The notes beneath the pieces were generated by a model, which did no database searches, was not told the DNA's origin, and saw nothing but the letters and a program-made list of their open reading frames with translations. A DNA stretch of 64,000 bases, from NCBI RefSeq assembly GCF_949987515.2, contig NC_082684.1, positions 121,128,080 through 121,192,079 of the forward strand, written 5' to 3'. Both the position numbers and the translations under genes were made by a program. Shown here in pieces: positions 12,502 through 23,415 of this stretch; position 1 is the first letter of the stretch, and every line of letters starts with the position of its first letter. This DNA comes from Delphinus delphis (Eukaryota > Chordata > Mammalia > Artiodactyla > Delphinidae).

Positions 12502-12690
12502 GGCTTCCCTGATGGCGCAGTGGTTGAGAGTCTGCCTGCCGATGCAGGGGACAGGGGCTCGTGCCCTGGTCCGGGAAGATCCCACATGCTGTGGAGTGGC
12601 TGGGTCCATGAGCCATGGCTGCTGAGCCTGCGTGTCCGGAGCCTGTGCTCTGCAACGGGAGAGGCCACAACAGTGAGAGGCCCGCGTACC

Positions 12691-12717
<27 letters not shown>
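12502..12717 (+). mobile_element. CHR-2-type tRNA-derived SINE, with target-site duplication
   Basis: The element starts GGCTTCCCTGATGGCGCAG and ends GGCCCGCGTACCGC plus a poly(A) tail. Its head keeps an RNA polymerase III A-box-like stretch; the B box is altered to GGGCTCGTGCCC. It is flanked by identical 15 bp duplications of AAAAGCACAAGCAAG (12487-12501 and 12718-12732), so it inserted into the old L1. Confidence 0.95.
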
Positions 12718-12721
<4 letters not shown>

Positions 12722-13060
12722 GCACAAGCAAGAGAAGAAAAATATATAAATATGGCTTTATCAAATGAAAAATTTTTGTGCATCAAAGGACATTTACCAA
12801 GAGAGTTAAAAGAAAAGACACAGAATGGAAGAAAATATTTTCAAATCATGATTTTGATAAGGGTCTAGTATCCAGAATATATATATTAAAAAAAAAAACT
12901 CTCACAATTCAAAGACAATCCAATTTTAAAAATGGTCAAAGAATTTAAATAGATATTTCTCCAAAGAAGACAGATGAATAGCCAAAAAGCACATGAAAAG
13001 ATGCTCAATATCATTAGTCATTAAGAAAATACCAATAGAAAACACAATAAGAGTGAGAAG

Positions 13061-13349
13061 GGATTTCCCTGGTGGTCCAGTGCGTAAGACTTCATGCTCC
13101 CAATGCAGGGAGACTGGGTTCGATCCCTGGTTGGGGAACTAGATCCTGCATGCATGCTGCAACTAAGAGTTCACATGCCACAATTAAGAAGTGCACATTT
13201 CGCAACTAAGAAGTCTGCATACTGCAACTAAGAGTCCACGTGCCACAAATAAGAAGTCCACGTGCTACAACTAAGAAGTCCATACAATGCAAGGAAGATC
13301 CCACATGCCGCAACTAAGACCCAGCACAGCCTAAATAAATAAATAAAAC
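13061..13349 (+). mobile_element. CHR-1-type SINE with expanded internal repeats
   Basis: The head GGGATTTCCCTGGTGGTCCA and an intact B box GGTTCGATCCC (13118-13128) identify a tRNA-derived SINE of the CHR-1 type, ending in AAATAAATAAATAAA. The body carries about six variants of a 25-35 bp GCAACTAAGAAGTCCACGTG-like unit, so it is longer than the 229 bp copy at 45674. Flanks AACACAATAAGAGTGAGA and AAAACAGTAAGAGCAAGG may be a diverged duplication. Confidence 0.9.
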
Positions 13350-14154
13350 AGTAAGAGCAAGGATTCTGGGAAGACGGCAGAGTAGGAATCAATAGGAATC
13401 TTTCCTCAGCTAGAAAACAACTGTACTATCAGAATCTGTCTGATGTAACTATTTTGGAACTCTAGGGTCTACTGATGATTTGCAACTTCCAAGCAAAGAC
13501 TTGGATGGTAACTTGCAGTTCATTTCAGTCAACTTCTGCTCTTAGCACAGGAGCAGCTACACATCCTCTACCCCAGCCTCATGGCAGGCAGCTGTGCACA
13601 TGTTTCTGGAGCAGCCTGCATGTAGCTGGTTGGAGCCAGGATGGGCAAAAAGGACTCTGTCCTCCAAATACTGGGGATCTGTGCTCTGATCACTGATTGC
13701 TGCTTCTGACCACAGAGGTACAGAGGAAAAGGTGGGCAGGCATTGTTGTTATACTTCCCCTCTCTGTTGCAAGCTCCCCGCCTCTGGCTGAAATGCCTTC
13801 AAGGGGATTGAAAGGGCCAGCAACCTTTTATTTCCAACTTTTATTTTTCTCTTTTTCCCCTTGTGGGATCCAGACATTAAAAACTAGAACATTCAAAAAC
13901 AACTGCATGTATGAGGGAAATTAGAAAGTGACTGTGCATACCCAGGGAAAAGAATCAGAAAAGAACAGAGAAGACCTTACATTTACACATCAAACTGATC
14001 CTCAGCACACAGATAGCCTATAACAATCAAAAACAAGGACAACAAATAACAACAATAACAAAAGCAGCAAACCCTGGGGAAAGAGAAGAATCTGATTTCC
14101 AGAGTAACTATATTATTATATTCAAACGTCCAGTCCTCAGCAACCAAGAAATTG

Positions 14155-14760
14155 TTATGGAACCAAACTTGGGTCCACTCACCTGACACACAGCAAAGCC
14201 AATCTAATGACACCAGGTAGTGGTCAAGGTAAGTACAGCATTTATTGCAGGGCCAAGCAAGGCAAATGATCAGGTCACACTCAAAAGATCCAAATTCCCT
14301 GATGGCTTTCGGGAAAGGTTTTTTAAAGGCAGTGTGAAGGATGGGGCTGCAGGGTGTATGAGTAGGTTGTGCACAATTCTCAGATTGGCTGGCATCAAGG
14401 TGAAGTTTTGAGTATCATTGATCTTCTGGGTTCAACTGGTCTGGGGTCTATGTGCTTGCAGTCAGCAGTTTCATCTGGTGGGGGACTGCTTTCTATAAAG
14501 ACAACTTAGGAATGTGTGTCAGGCCTTTATCTATATCTTTCAGGGAACTGGAGTTTGGTGATTCTGCTATGTGGCAGATTTATAGCCTAAATTGTTACCA
14601 GATTCCAGGCCCAACAGCTGTTCTTTGTTTCTACATCTTCATATTTCCTAATCATTAACTCTTGAGTCAGCCTTTTGAGAATTAGGGGAGGCCTGGAAGA
14701 CTAAAGCAAAAAACTTATACTTCAAAGGACAGGGACACAGGGGCTTGTATACAGTTTCAG
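14155..14760 (-). mobile_element. Solo retroviral LTR inside old L1 5'UTR
   Basis: This 606 bp block interrupts L1 5'UTR text: L1 sequence reads up to AAGAAATTG and resumes at ACAGGCATACAAAGAAACAG. Read on the minus strand it looks like a class I LTR: a TATA-like TTTAAAAAACC (plus-strand position about 14320-14330), then an AATAAA signal (TTTATT at 14240-14245 on the plus strand) near its 3' end. AATTG flanks both sides (14150-14154 and 14761-14765), fitting a 5 bp target-site duplication. I do not recognise the exact family. Confidence 0.7.
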
Positions 14761-14859
14761 AATTGACAGGCATACAAAGAAACAGGAAACTATGGTCCAT
14801 TCAAAGGAAAAAAATTAATCAACAGAAACTGTCCCTGAAAGACCTATGGCAGATATACT

Positions 14860-15770
14860 AGACAAAAGCTTTAAAATAAGTGTCATAAAGATGCTCAAAA
14901 AACTAAAGGAAAATGTGGAGAAAGTCAAGAAAACAATATGTGAACAAAGTAGAAATAACAATAAAGAGATAGAAAACCTAAACAGAATCCAAAATGAACT
15001 CTGGAGCCAAAAAGTACATTAACTGAAATAAAATATGTAATAGAGAGAGTGAAAGGCAAATTTAAGCAAGCAGAAGAAAGAATCAGGAAAACTGAAGATA
15101 GAACAGTAGAAATTATTAAGTCTAAGGAACAGAAAGACAAATTTGCAAAAAAACGTGAACAGAGCCTAAGTGACATTTGGACACCATTTACCAGAAGAAG
15201 AAGAGAGAGAGAGGGACAGAGAGAATATATGAAGACATAATTGCTGAAACCTCCCAAATTTGATGAAAGACATGAATCTAAACTTCCAAGAAACTCAGTG
15301 AATTCCAAGTAAGGTGAACTCAAAGAGACCCACACTGAGAAACATTATAATGAAACTTTCAAAAGACAAAGACAAAGAGAGAATATTGAAAGCAGCAAGA
15401 GAGAAGTGTATCATCACACACATGGCATCCTCAATGAGATTATCAGAAGATTTTTTATCAGCAACTTTGGAGGCCAGAGGCAGTGTGCTAATACAGTCAA
15501 AGTGCTAAAAGAAAAAAAAAACTGTCAACAAAGAATGCTATAACTAGCAAAATTGTCTCTCAAAAGTGAAGGAGAATACACTTAAAACTAATACAATGTT
15601 ATATGTCAGTTATATCTCAATAAACTGGGAAGGAAAGGTGAGGAAGAAATTAAAACATTCCCAAATAAACAAAAGTTGAGGGCGTTTGTTACCTCTAGAC
15701 CCAGCTACAGGAAATGCTCAAGGGAGTCCCGCAGGTGAAATGAAAAGACAGTACACAGTAGCTTGAAGCT
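14860..15770 (+). pseudogene. Old L1 ORF1, broken
   Basis: Coiled-coil type text is readable at 15049-15240 (AEERIRKTEDRTVEIIKSKE). C-terminal-domain text is at 15314-15508 (KRPTLRNIIMKLSKDKDKER and ILKAAREK). A segment of about 55 bp resembling an L1 3' end interrupts the frame near 15577. The product would have been the L1 RNA chaperone. Confidence 0.8.
15577..15632 (+). mobile_element. Very short L1 3'-end fragment nested in L1 ORF1
   Basis: The stretch AAAACTAATACAATGTTATA (15583-15602) and its continuation to AATAAACTGG closely match the L1 3' end at 41496-41540 of this window. The flanks AAAAGTGAAGGAGAA (15562-15576) and GAAAGGTGAGGAAGAA (15633-15648) look like a diverged target-site duplication. 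Confidence 0.55.
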
Positions 15771-16072
15771 GTATGAAGATATAAAGCTCTCAATAAAGGT
15801 AAATATATGGGCAATTATAGAAGCTAGTGTTATCTTAACAATGGTTTGTAACTGCACTTTTGTTTTATACATAATTTAATAGGTTAATACATTTAAGGAA
15901 AATAACAGTTATTAGTCTAAAAGTTAGTATCACTGTACATTTGATTTGTAACTCTAAATCTTGCTTCCTGCATAACTTAAGAGACTAAAGTATTTTTAAA
16001 AATTAATAGTTTGTTTTGGAGCACACAATGTATAAAGAGGTAATTTTGTGGTATAAAGAATAAAAGTGTTGG

Positions 16073-16890
16073 CATCTTGTATGCATCACATGTTCCAGCG
16101 ACATTGGGAAGATTGAAGGAGACACAGAGAGGAAACAGTTTCTAAAGCACCATAGACACACAGGGTGAGTGGGTTACGCCACTGCTTCTAGACACCTGAG
16201 CCCCAGCTCTGGGGTTTCACCAACTCAGTGCACTGTTATTGAGAGAAGTCATGTCAGGCCTTTCTGGGGATAGGCAATGTAGACCCTGTCTGCCTAGGTT
16301 ACCCAGGCTGGCTGGGGAAAAGCGGAACCCCAAGTGGCCCTCATGGCAGAATAGTAAATGTGCTTATGTCTCGCTTCTTTAGAATCTATGTTCCGTGATG
16401 GCAGGAATTTTTGTCTTTTTTTTTCTCCAGTGGCTAAATTCCCATTGCCTGGCACAGTGCTTGGCCCATGGTAGAAGCTCCATAAACATTTGTTAAATGT
16501 TGACTATTGACTGGTTCTAAGTACAAACAAACCATTTGGGGAGACTTAAATACTAATGAAGAAATTGGAGAAGACTGAATGGAGAAAATGGGTTGGCTTC
16601 CACTGGGCAAAGATGGGGAAGGGATGGTCCACTTGGTGGGATGGCAGGGAGCAGGGAAGCAAACGCCGTGTGGGCCCACAGTGTCTGGGATGTACCCCCA
16701 GGGACTTAGGACATAGGTGAAGACCAAGTGATGGGGACAGGTAACGCTGTGCCCTCAGGGAGTTGGGACTGCCTGTCTTTAAGGCATTATTTTCCACATT
16801 TCAATCACTCAAATGTTATTATCACTATTTTTGCTATATCTTGTACCCATTTATATTATTTGCTTAATAATTTTCATTTTGACTTAAAAA
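16073..16890 (+). mobile_element. 818 bp poly(A)-tailed retrocopy of an unidentified transcript, with 18 bp duplication
   Basis: L1 spacer sequence is split by an 818 bp insert ending in a short A run. The 18-mer AAAGAATAAAAGTGTTGG is present exactly at both edges (16055-16072 and 16891-16908). A tail plus a long target-site duplication is the mark of L1-driven retrotransposition. The insert shows no SINE or L1 similarity apart from an L2 3' end at 16380-16505, and no convincing reading frame. The best reading is a 5'-truncated copy of a 3'UTR or long noncoding RNA. A weak AATAAT lies about 20 bp before the tail; no AATAAA is seen there. The parent gene is unknown to me. Confidence 0.82.
16380..16505 (+). 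repeat. L2-like 3' end carried within the retrocopy
   Basis: The text runs from AGAATCTATGTTCCGTGATGG through GGCACAGTGCTTGGCCCATG to CATAAACATTTGTTAAATG. It sits inside the 818 bp insert, so it was probably part of the parent transcript. Confidence 0.65.
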
Positions 16891-17194
16891 AAAGAATAAA
16901 AGTGTTGGGAACAAAACTGTAAAGGAGTAAAGTTTTTGTATATTATTGAAGGTAAGCAGATACAAATTCAAATTAGAGTTAGAAGTTAAATGTAATCACC
17001 AGGGTAACTGTATAGAAAATAGGTATAGAATATACACAAAAGGAGATGAGAAAGTAATTTAAACATGTCACTACAAAAAAATCAACTAAAAACACAGAAG
17101 AAGACAGTAATGAAGGAAATGAGGGACAAAAGAGCTGTAAAGCATACAGAAAACAAGTAGCAAAGTGACAGAAGTAAGTTCCTCCTTATCAGTA

Positions 17195-19940
17195 ATTACT
17201 TTAAATGCAAATGGTTACACTCAATCAAAAGACAGAGATTGACAGAATGAGTAAACACATGACTCAACTATACGCTGTCTATAAGAGATGCATTTGCACA
17301 AAGGCACAAATAGATTGAAAGTGAAAAGACAGAAAAAGATATTCTGTACAAATAATAAACAAAAGAGAGTAGAAGTGGCTATTCTAATACCAGAGCAGAC
17401 TTTAAATCAAAAAAGATTATAAGAGGCAAAGAATGACATTATATATTAATAAAAATATTAATAAAGCAAGATGATACAACCATTTATGCAGCTAATGACA
17501 GACCATGAAAATACATAAAACAAAAACTGATAGAACTAAAGAGAGAAATAGAGTTTTAAAATAATAGTTGTAGACTTCAACCCCACTCACATTCTGGTTG
17601 TTCTGTAATGGATAGAACAACCAGACAGAAGATAAGCAAGGAAACAGAATAGAGGACTTAAGAAACACATTAATCCACCTAGATCTAACAGACATATACA
17701 GAACACTATACACAATGATAACAACAGCATACACATTCTTGTTAAAAGCACATAGGACATTTCCAAGAATAAACTTGATGTTAGGCCACAAAAGAAGTAT
17801 CAGTAGATTTTAAAAGATAGATATCATATGATACTTTTATCATCTCCAACCACAATGGGATGAAATTAGAAGTCAATAACAGAAAGAAAACTGAAAAATA
17901 AACAAAATTGTGGAAATTAAACAACACACTTTAAAACAACCAATAGATCAAAAAGAAACCACAAGGGAAGTTAGAAAATACTTAGGGACAAATGAAAACA
18001 AAAACATAACATACCAAAACTTATGGGACATTGAAAGCGGTGTTAAGGGGAAATTTTATAGTTATAAACACTTACATTTAAAACCAAGAAAGATCTCAAA
18101 TCAACAACCTAACTTTACAACTTGAGGGAGTAGAAAAAGAATAACCTACAACTGAAGGTAACAATAAAGATTACAGCAGGGAGAAATAAAATAGAGAATA
18201 AAAACACAATAGAGGAAAGTCACTGAAATAAAGTGTTGGTCTTGATTTCTAAAATCAGAAATCAAAGTGGTGACATTATTACTGATTCTACAGAAATAAA
18301 ATGTATTATAAGAGAATACTATGAACAACTGTACAGCAACAAATTGGATAACCTAAATAAGATGGAAAAATTCCTAGAACTACAAAACCTATAAAGACTA
18401 AATCAAAAAGAAACAGAAAACCTGAATAGACCTAAAACTAGTAAAGAGATTGAATCAGTAATAAAAAAATCTCCTGACCACCCCTCCCCCCCAAAAATAA
18501 AGGGTGTAGGCCTGATGGCTTCATTGGTGAATTTTATCAAAGATTTAAAAAATTAACACCAATCCTTCTTATACATTTCCCCAAAACTGAAAAGGCAGGA
18601 CACTTCCTAACTCATTTTATAAGGCCAGCATTATCCTGATACCAAACCCAGACAAAGATATTACAAGAAAAAAAAATTACAGACCAATATCCCTTATGAA
18701 CATTAGCATGAAACTCCTCAACAAAATACTAGCAAAACAAATTCAGAAGAGTAAAAGGTTTATACATCATTACCAAGTGGGATTTATTCCTGGAATGCAA
18801 AGATGGTTCAATATAAGAAAATTGATCAGTGTAATATACCACATTAAGAGAATGAAGAGGGGGAAAATATGATCATCTCAATTGATGCAGAAAAAGCATT
18901 TGACAAAATTCAACACCTTTTCATGGCAAAAAACCCCAAAAACCAAAAAAAACTCCAAAACTAGGACTAGAAGGAAACCATCTCAACATAATAAGAGCCA
19001 TATATGAAAAACCCACAGCAAACATCATACTCAATGGTGAAAAACAGAAAACTTTTCCTCTAATATCAGGAACAAGGCAAGGATGCCTGCTTTTACTATT
19101 TCCATTGAACATAGTACTTGAAGTGCTAGCCAGAGTACTTAGGCAAGAAAAAGAAGCAAAAGGCATCCAAATTGGAGAGGAGGAAGTAAAATTATTTCTA
19201 CTTGCAGGTGATATGATCTGATTATACATAGAAAACCTTAAATATTTCCCAAAAAGTTAGAATTAATAAATGAATTCAGCAAAGTAGCAGAATACAGTCA
19301 ACAGACAAAAATCAGTTGCATTTCTACACATTAACAATGAACAATCTGAAAAGGAAATTAAGCAAACAAAACTACTTTCAGTAGAATCAAAAAGAATAAA
19401 ACACTTAGTAATTACTTAACCAACGAGGTGAAAGACTTCAACACTGACAATTACAAAACACTGCTGAAAGAAATCAAAGAAGATGTAAATAAATGGAAAC
19501 TCAACCCATGTTCATGGAGTGGAAGATAGTCTCTTGTTAAAATGTCCACACTATCCAAAGTGTGCTATATATATATAGACTTAATGCAATACCTCTCAAA
19601 ATCTCAATGACTTTTTTTTTTGTTTTTTGCAGAAATAGAAAAACTCATTCTAAAACTCATATGGAATCTCAAGGGACCCTGAAGAGCCAAAATCTTGAAA
19701 GAGAAAAACAAATTCGGAGGTTCCACACTTCCTAATTTCCAAACTTACTACAAAGTTACAGTAAGCAAAAACAGTAGGGTATGGGCATGAAGACTAATGG
19801 AATAGACACAGAGACAGACATATAGACAACAGACACACAGACTAATGGAATAGAATAGAGAGCCCAGAAATAAACCCACATATATATTGTCAAATTATTT
19901 TTGACAAGGGTGCCAAGACCATAAGTGTGGAAAGGACAGT
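17195..19940 (+). pseudogene. Old L1 ORF2, broken and 3'-truncated
   Basis: Endonuclease text begins near AATTACTTTAAATGCAAATG (17194-17213). Reverse transcriptase text is clear at 18770-19230, including CAAGTGGGATTTATTCCTGG and the GTRQGC-type motif at 19070. The active-site region at 19198-19217 reads LAGD, where the family has FADD. The frame is broken throughout and ends at about 19940 before the C-terminal part. Confidence 0.82.
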
Positions 19941-20639
19941 CAACCAGGCTGAGACACCCCCAAAACCTTCTAGTCTGCTCATCGGCCTTTACTGCCTCAG
20001 ACCCACCATGACCTCATTTCCCTCCCTCCGCAGTGGAATTCGGTGCCCCTTCACTTGTGTTCTCATTAACCACCTGCACCCCCTTCATCCTGTACTGCTG
20101 AATACAACAGTGTCTGCTCCTCTCCTGCCCTGCACACTGCACCCCACATGGCCAGAGGAAAACCCCTCAGTCAGCAGAACCCCTACCTGCCTGCCCACAG
20201 AACATCTTTCCTCCTAGATGGTGCACACTGTCTCTTCTCCCAGGTTTTCACCACGGCCCTGGAGGCCCCAGGATGAGGGTGGCTCCTCTAACCATGTCTA
20301 TCCTGTTCCCTTGCTTATCTCCTCCATGTGCATGAGTCCCCTTGCTGTTCTAGAAGTCTCCAGAGTGCTCCTGTCCCAGAAACCTGTTCCCCACTGGAAT
20401 GTCATTTCTCCAGAGTCACACAGCTGTCCCTCAGCCACTTCCAAGTCTCTCCACTCACACACACACACACACACAGGCACACAGGCACACACATATACTC
20501 ACAAACACATGCACGAACAAACAAATCAGATACACCAGGCCCTCCTTATCCCCTTTCCCTGCTTTACTTTTCCGCACAGAATTTATCACCATTTGTCAGA
20601 TTATACATTTGTTTTTCTTTAGAAATGTCTCATCCCACA
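19941..20639. other. Unique GC-richer sequence with a short CA tract
   Basis: There is no gene or repeat I can name. A (CA)n tract with related CACAGG variants lies at 20455-20510. Open frames here are proline- and histidine-rich with no domain signal. Confidence 0.5.
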
Positions 20640-20760
20640 CCTTAGAATGTAAGATCTGGGAGCATAAGGAGATTGTTTTCTCACTGCTACATTCCTAGCA
20701 CCCCTGAGAGATGTCTAGTAAAACTACGTCCCCAGTAAATGTTTACTGAATAAATAAGCA
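20640..20760 (+). repeat. L2-like LINE 3' end
   Basis: The text goes from TTAGAATGTAAGATCTGGGAGCATAAGG-type sequence through CACTGCTACATTCCTAGCAC to AAATGTTTACTGAATAAATA. This is the standard order of an L2 3' end. Confidence 0.7.
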
Positions 20761-22060
20761 CCATAGAGCTCAGAAAAAAAGAATTCTGGCCCAGGTCAGG
20801 AAGTGCCGAGGCTGGGATGTGACCCAGGCATCCTTGACCTCAGCCTGCAGAGCCCAGCTCTCACCTCAGCAAGGTGTCTGTGCCCAGTGTCCGCTCTGCT
20901 CCACTGAACTGCAGTTTCACTTGGGGTCAAGTCTAAATGTGATCGGCTCCAGCTGTGTCACTCGAGGTGGGAGGTGTCTGGGGTCACCTAAGCCGTGTCT
21001 GCCATAAACAACCCTGTAAGAGCCCCCGTTGGCGCGGCAGCAGCTGAAGGACCCGGTGCTCCTGTCGGGCTGTGCATCCACAGCAGTGGCTCAGGCACCT
21101 GCTAGCTTCCTTGTGCCTGTGGACCCTCTCCTGGGATGGAGATCCTGGCTTCCTGAAGGGACGGAAGGTCCTCAGGGCCTCCGTCTGTCCTGGAGACCTG
21201 GGTCGGCGTGGAAACAAGAATGTCAGCCATAGGGCCCTGGGAACCCAGCACAGACCGTGGGGGCCCCCAGAGCCCCAGCACAGCAACTGGAGACCCGTGC
21301 AAAGGTCGCATGCTAAATATGTCAAAAATAAATCAGCAAATCCAGACAAACCTCAGTATTTTTTTCATGCTTTACTTAGGAAGTAGCCATTTAAATAAAC
21401 TGCCCATTGAAAAGATATTTATTTGCCCACAAACTTGAATGTATATATGATAAAGTTGTTAATATAACAGTAAAGTTTTTGTTAAGTTACTTTTCAAGTT
21501 AAAATGTAGTACAGCTTTTACACCCTTCCATTGTATAGGACTTTCCAATTTGAAAAATGCTTTCATGCAGATTATTCCTGGGATTTCAGTAAATCCTGGT
21601 GAGGCTGGCTGGGTCATCATTACCACCCTCATTCTCAGAGGAAGAAGCAGGGCCTTAAGCTCAGTTAGTTCATGATGCCTGTCCAGGCCTCAGTCTACTG
21701 CCAGATGGTCTACACAGACTTCCAACAAGCCCTGTGGAACTTGGCCCTTGCCCCACCCCCAATAGGAGCAGGCTGCTCCCTGGAGGGGGTCCCCCTACCA
21801 CAGGTGGCAACCTCTCCCCACTCCCCGCCGCCCCGGGAGTGTTTCATAAAGTGTGGTGAGCAACGTCTAAAGCTCCACAAACATCCATTTATCTGATTTA
21901 CCACCCCTATGTTCCTTATGGAAGAAAGGGAATTGTCAAAATTCCAAAAAGTTCAATTTCTGAAAATGTATGTAATATGTAATCTAAGCAACACTGCACT
22001 GCACCCTTAAAATTTTGTTAAGAGGGTATATCTCATGTTAAGGGTTCTTACCACATTAAA
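20761..22060. other. Unique sequence with weak MIR and L1 3' remnants
   Basis: A MIR-like segment on the minus strand is possible at 21560-21690. The segment CACCCTTAAAATTTTGTTAAGAGGG-type text at 22000-22060 resembles an old L1 3'UTR. No exon is evident in the GC-richer part at 20800-21320. Confidence 0.4.
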
Positions 22061-22249
22061 AGAAAATTTTAGAAGGAGAATTAGGAAGGATGAAAAAACT
22101 GGGAGAACAGTTTGCTATTAGTCTGAATTATGTCATTTATAATATACATTCAGAGTCAGTTTTAAGCTCTTCAATAAAATGTTTATTGTTGGTGACTCTA
22201 CAGTGCCTGAGTTACTATGCTCCATCTAAAAGGCACCATATGGGTCTGG

Positions 22250-23180
22250 AGGGGAAGATGGCGGAAGAGTAAGATGCGGAGATCACCTTTCTCTCCACAG
22301 ATACACCAGAAATACATCTACACGTGGAACAACTCCTAGAGAACACCTACTGAACGCTGGCAGAAGACCTCAGACCTCCCAAAAGGCAAGAAACTCCCCA
22401 TGTACCTGGGTAGGGCAAAAGAAGAATAAAAGAATAAACAGAGACAAAAGAATAGGGACGGGACCTGCACCAGTGGGAGGGAGCTGTAAAGGAGGAAAGG
22501 TTTCCGCACACTAGGAAGCCCCTTCGTGGGCAGAGACCGCGGGTGGCGGCGTGGGGGAGCTTCGGAGCCGCGGAGGAGAGCGCAGTAACAGGGATGTGGA
22601 GGACAAAGCGTGGAGAATCCCGCACAGAGATTGGTGCCAACCGGTACTCACCAGCCCGAGAGGCTTGTCTACTCACCCGCCGGAGTGGGCGGGGCTTTGA
22701 GCCTTGGGCTTTGGTTGGAGCGCAGGGCGAGGACAGGGGTTGGCGGCGTGAACACAGCCTTCAGGGGGTTGGTGCACCATGGCTGGCCGGGAGGGAGTCC
22801 GGGGAAGGTCTGGACCTGCCAAAGAGGCAAGAGACTTTTTCTTCCCTCTTTGTTTCCTGGTGCGCGATGAGAGGGGATTAAAAACGCTGCTTAAAGGAGC
22901 TCCAGAGACGGGTGCGAGCCGCGGCTAAAGGCGCGGACCCTAGAGACGGGCAGGAGACGCTAAGCCTGCTGCCGCCGCTGCCAAGAAGCCTGTGTGCGAG
23001 CACAGGTCACTATCCACACCTCCCTTACGGGGAGCCTCTGCAGCCCGCCACTGCCGGGTTCCCGGGATCCAGGGAAAACTTCCCCGGGAGAACGCACGGC
23101 GAGCCTCAGGCTGGTTCAACGCCATGCTGGCCTCTGCTGCCACAGGCTCGCCCCTCACTCCGTGCCCCTCCCTTCCCCGG
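22250..23180 (+). promoter_or_regulatory. CpG-rich L1 5'UTR, likely internal promoter
   Basis: CpG dinucleotides are far denser here than in the rest of the window, for example around 22540-22760 and 22910-23110. The extreme 5' end carries AAGATGGCGG (22256-22265), the YY1-type site known near the start of active mammalian L1 promoters. By analogy this is the internal RNA polymerase II promoter of the element; methylation would be expected to silence it. No antisense promoter can be claimed from sequence alone. Confidence 0.65.
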
Positions 23181-23415
23181 GCCTGAGTGAGCAAGAGCCC
23201 CCGAATCAACAGCTCCTTTAACCCCATCCTGTCTGAGCGAAAAACAGACGCCCTCCGGCGACCTACACACAGAGGCAGGGCCAAATTCAAAGCTGAGCCC
23301 CTGGGAGCTGTGAGAACAAAGAAGAGAAAAGGAAATCTCTCCCAGCAGCCTCCGAAGCAGCGGATTAAACCTCCACAATCAACTTGATGTACCCTGCATC
23401 TGTGGAATACATGAA

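Larger units (their letters stand above)
10805..13052 (+). mobile_element. Old L1, 5'-truncated, ORF2 part only
   Basis: The sequence begins within the ORF2 reverse transcriptase region (compare 10812-10960 with 18420-18600 of the next L1) and runs on to near the ORF2 C-terminus at about 13050. Landmarks are GACCAAGTGGGATTTATC (11150-11167), the segment around 11565 that should hold the active site, and TTTGGAGGACTCACACTTCC (12080-12099). Stops and frameshifts are dense. It is interrupted by a CA microsatellite (11600-11645) and a CHR-2 SINE (12502-12717). The L1 3'UTR is missing; a CHR-1 SINE follows instead. Confidence 0.88.
13350..19940 (+). mobile_element. Old L1, 5' end present, 3' end lost
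   Basis: Starts with an L1 5'UTR-like opening GGGAAGACGGCAGAGTAGGA (13369-13388). It then runs through 5'UTR (to about 14850), ORF1 (about 14860-15770), an AT-rich inter-ORF spacer (15771-17190) and ORF2 (about 17195-19940). Homology stops near 19940 within ORF2, so the C-terminal part, the 3'UTR and the tail are absent. L1 insertions normally lose their 5' end, so a missing 3' end points to a later deletion. Three insertions interrupt it: an LTR, a small L1 3' fragment and a poly(A) retrocopy. Divergence is clearly higher than in the L1s at 22250 and 55711. Confidence 0.88.

Noticed and set aside
12505..12570. tRNA-like sequence at the head of the SINEs
   Set aside because: The A and B boxes derive from an ancestral tRNA, but the element cannot fold into a full tRNA and is a SINE.
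12445..12786. Minus-strand open frames of 80-113 codons, and similar ones at 30106-30396, 35203-35568, 36280-36576, 41078-41405, 49380-49640, 56298-56618 and 60755-60991
   Set aside because: All are translations of CHR-2 SINEs and their poly-A or poly-T tails; the same peptide pieces recur at each SINE.
13130..13320. Regular repeats with spacing of about 25-35 bp, CRISPR-like at first sight
   Set aside because: They are the degenerate body units of a CHR-1 SINE in a mammalian genome; no spacers of fixed length and no cas genes.
20984..21386. Overlapping 100-121 codon frames on both strands as a possible host exon
   Set aside because: There is no recognisable domain and no splice sites with consistent phase; GC-rich sequence gives such frames by chance.
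22228..22249. Target-site duplication of the full-length plus-strand L1
   Set aside because: The pairing of AAAAGGCACCATATGG with AAAACAGGCCATGG needs gaps and is too weak to assert; I kept it only as a possibility.
22543..22881. 112-codon frame and other overlapping frames in the GC-rich stretch 22347-23461
   Set aside because: The region is the CpG-rich L1 5'UTR; open frames on both strands are expected from high GC content and have no conserved domain.
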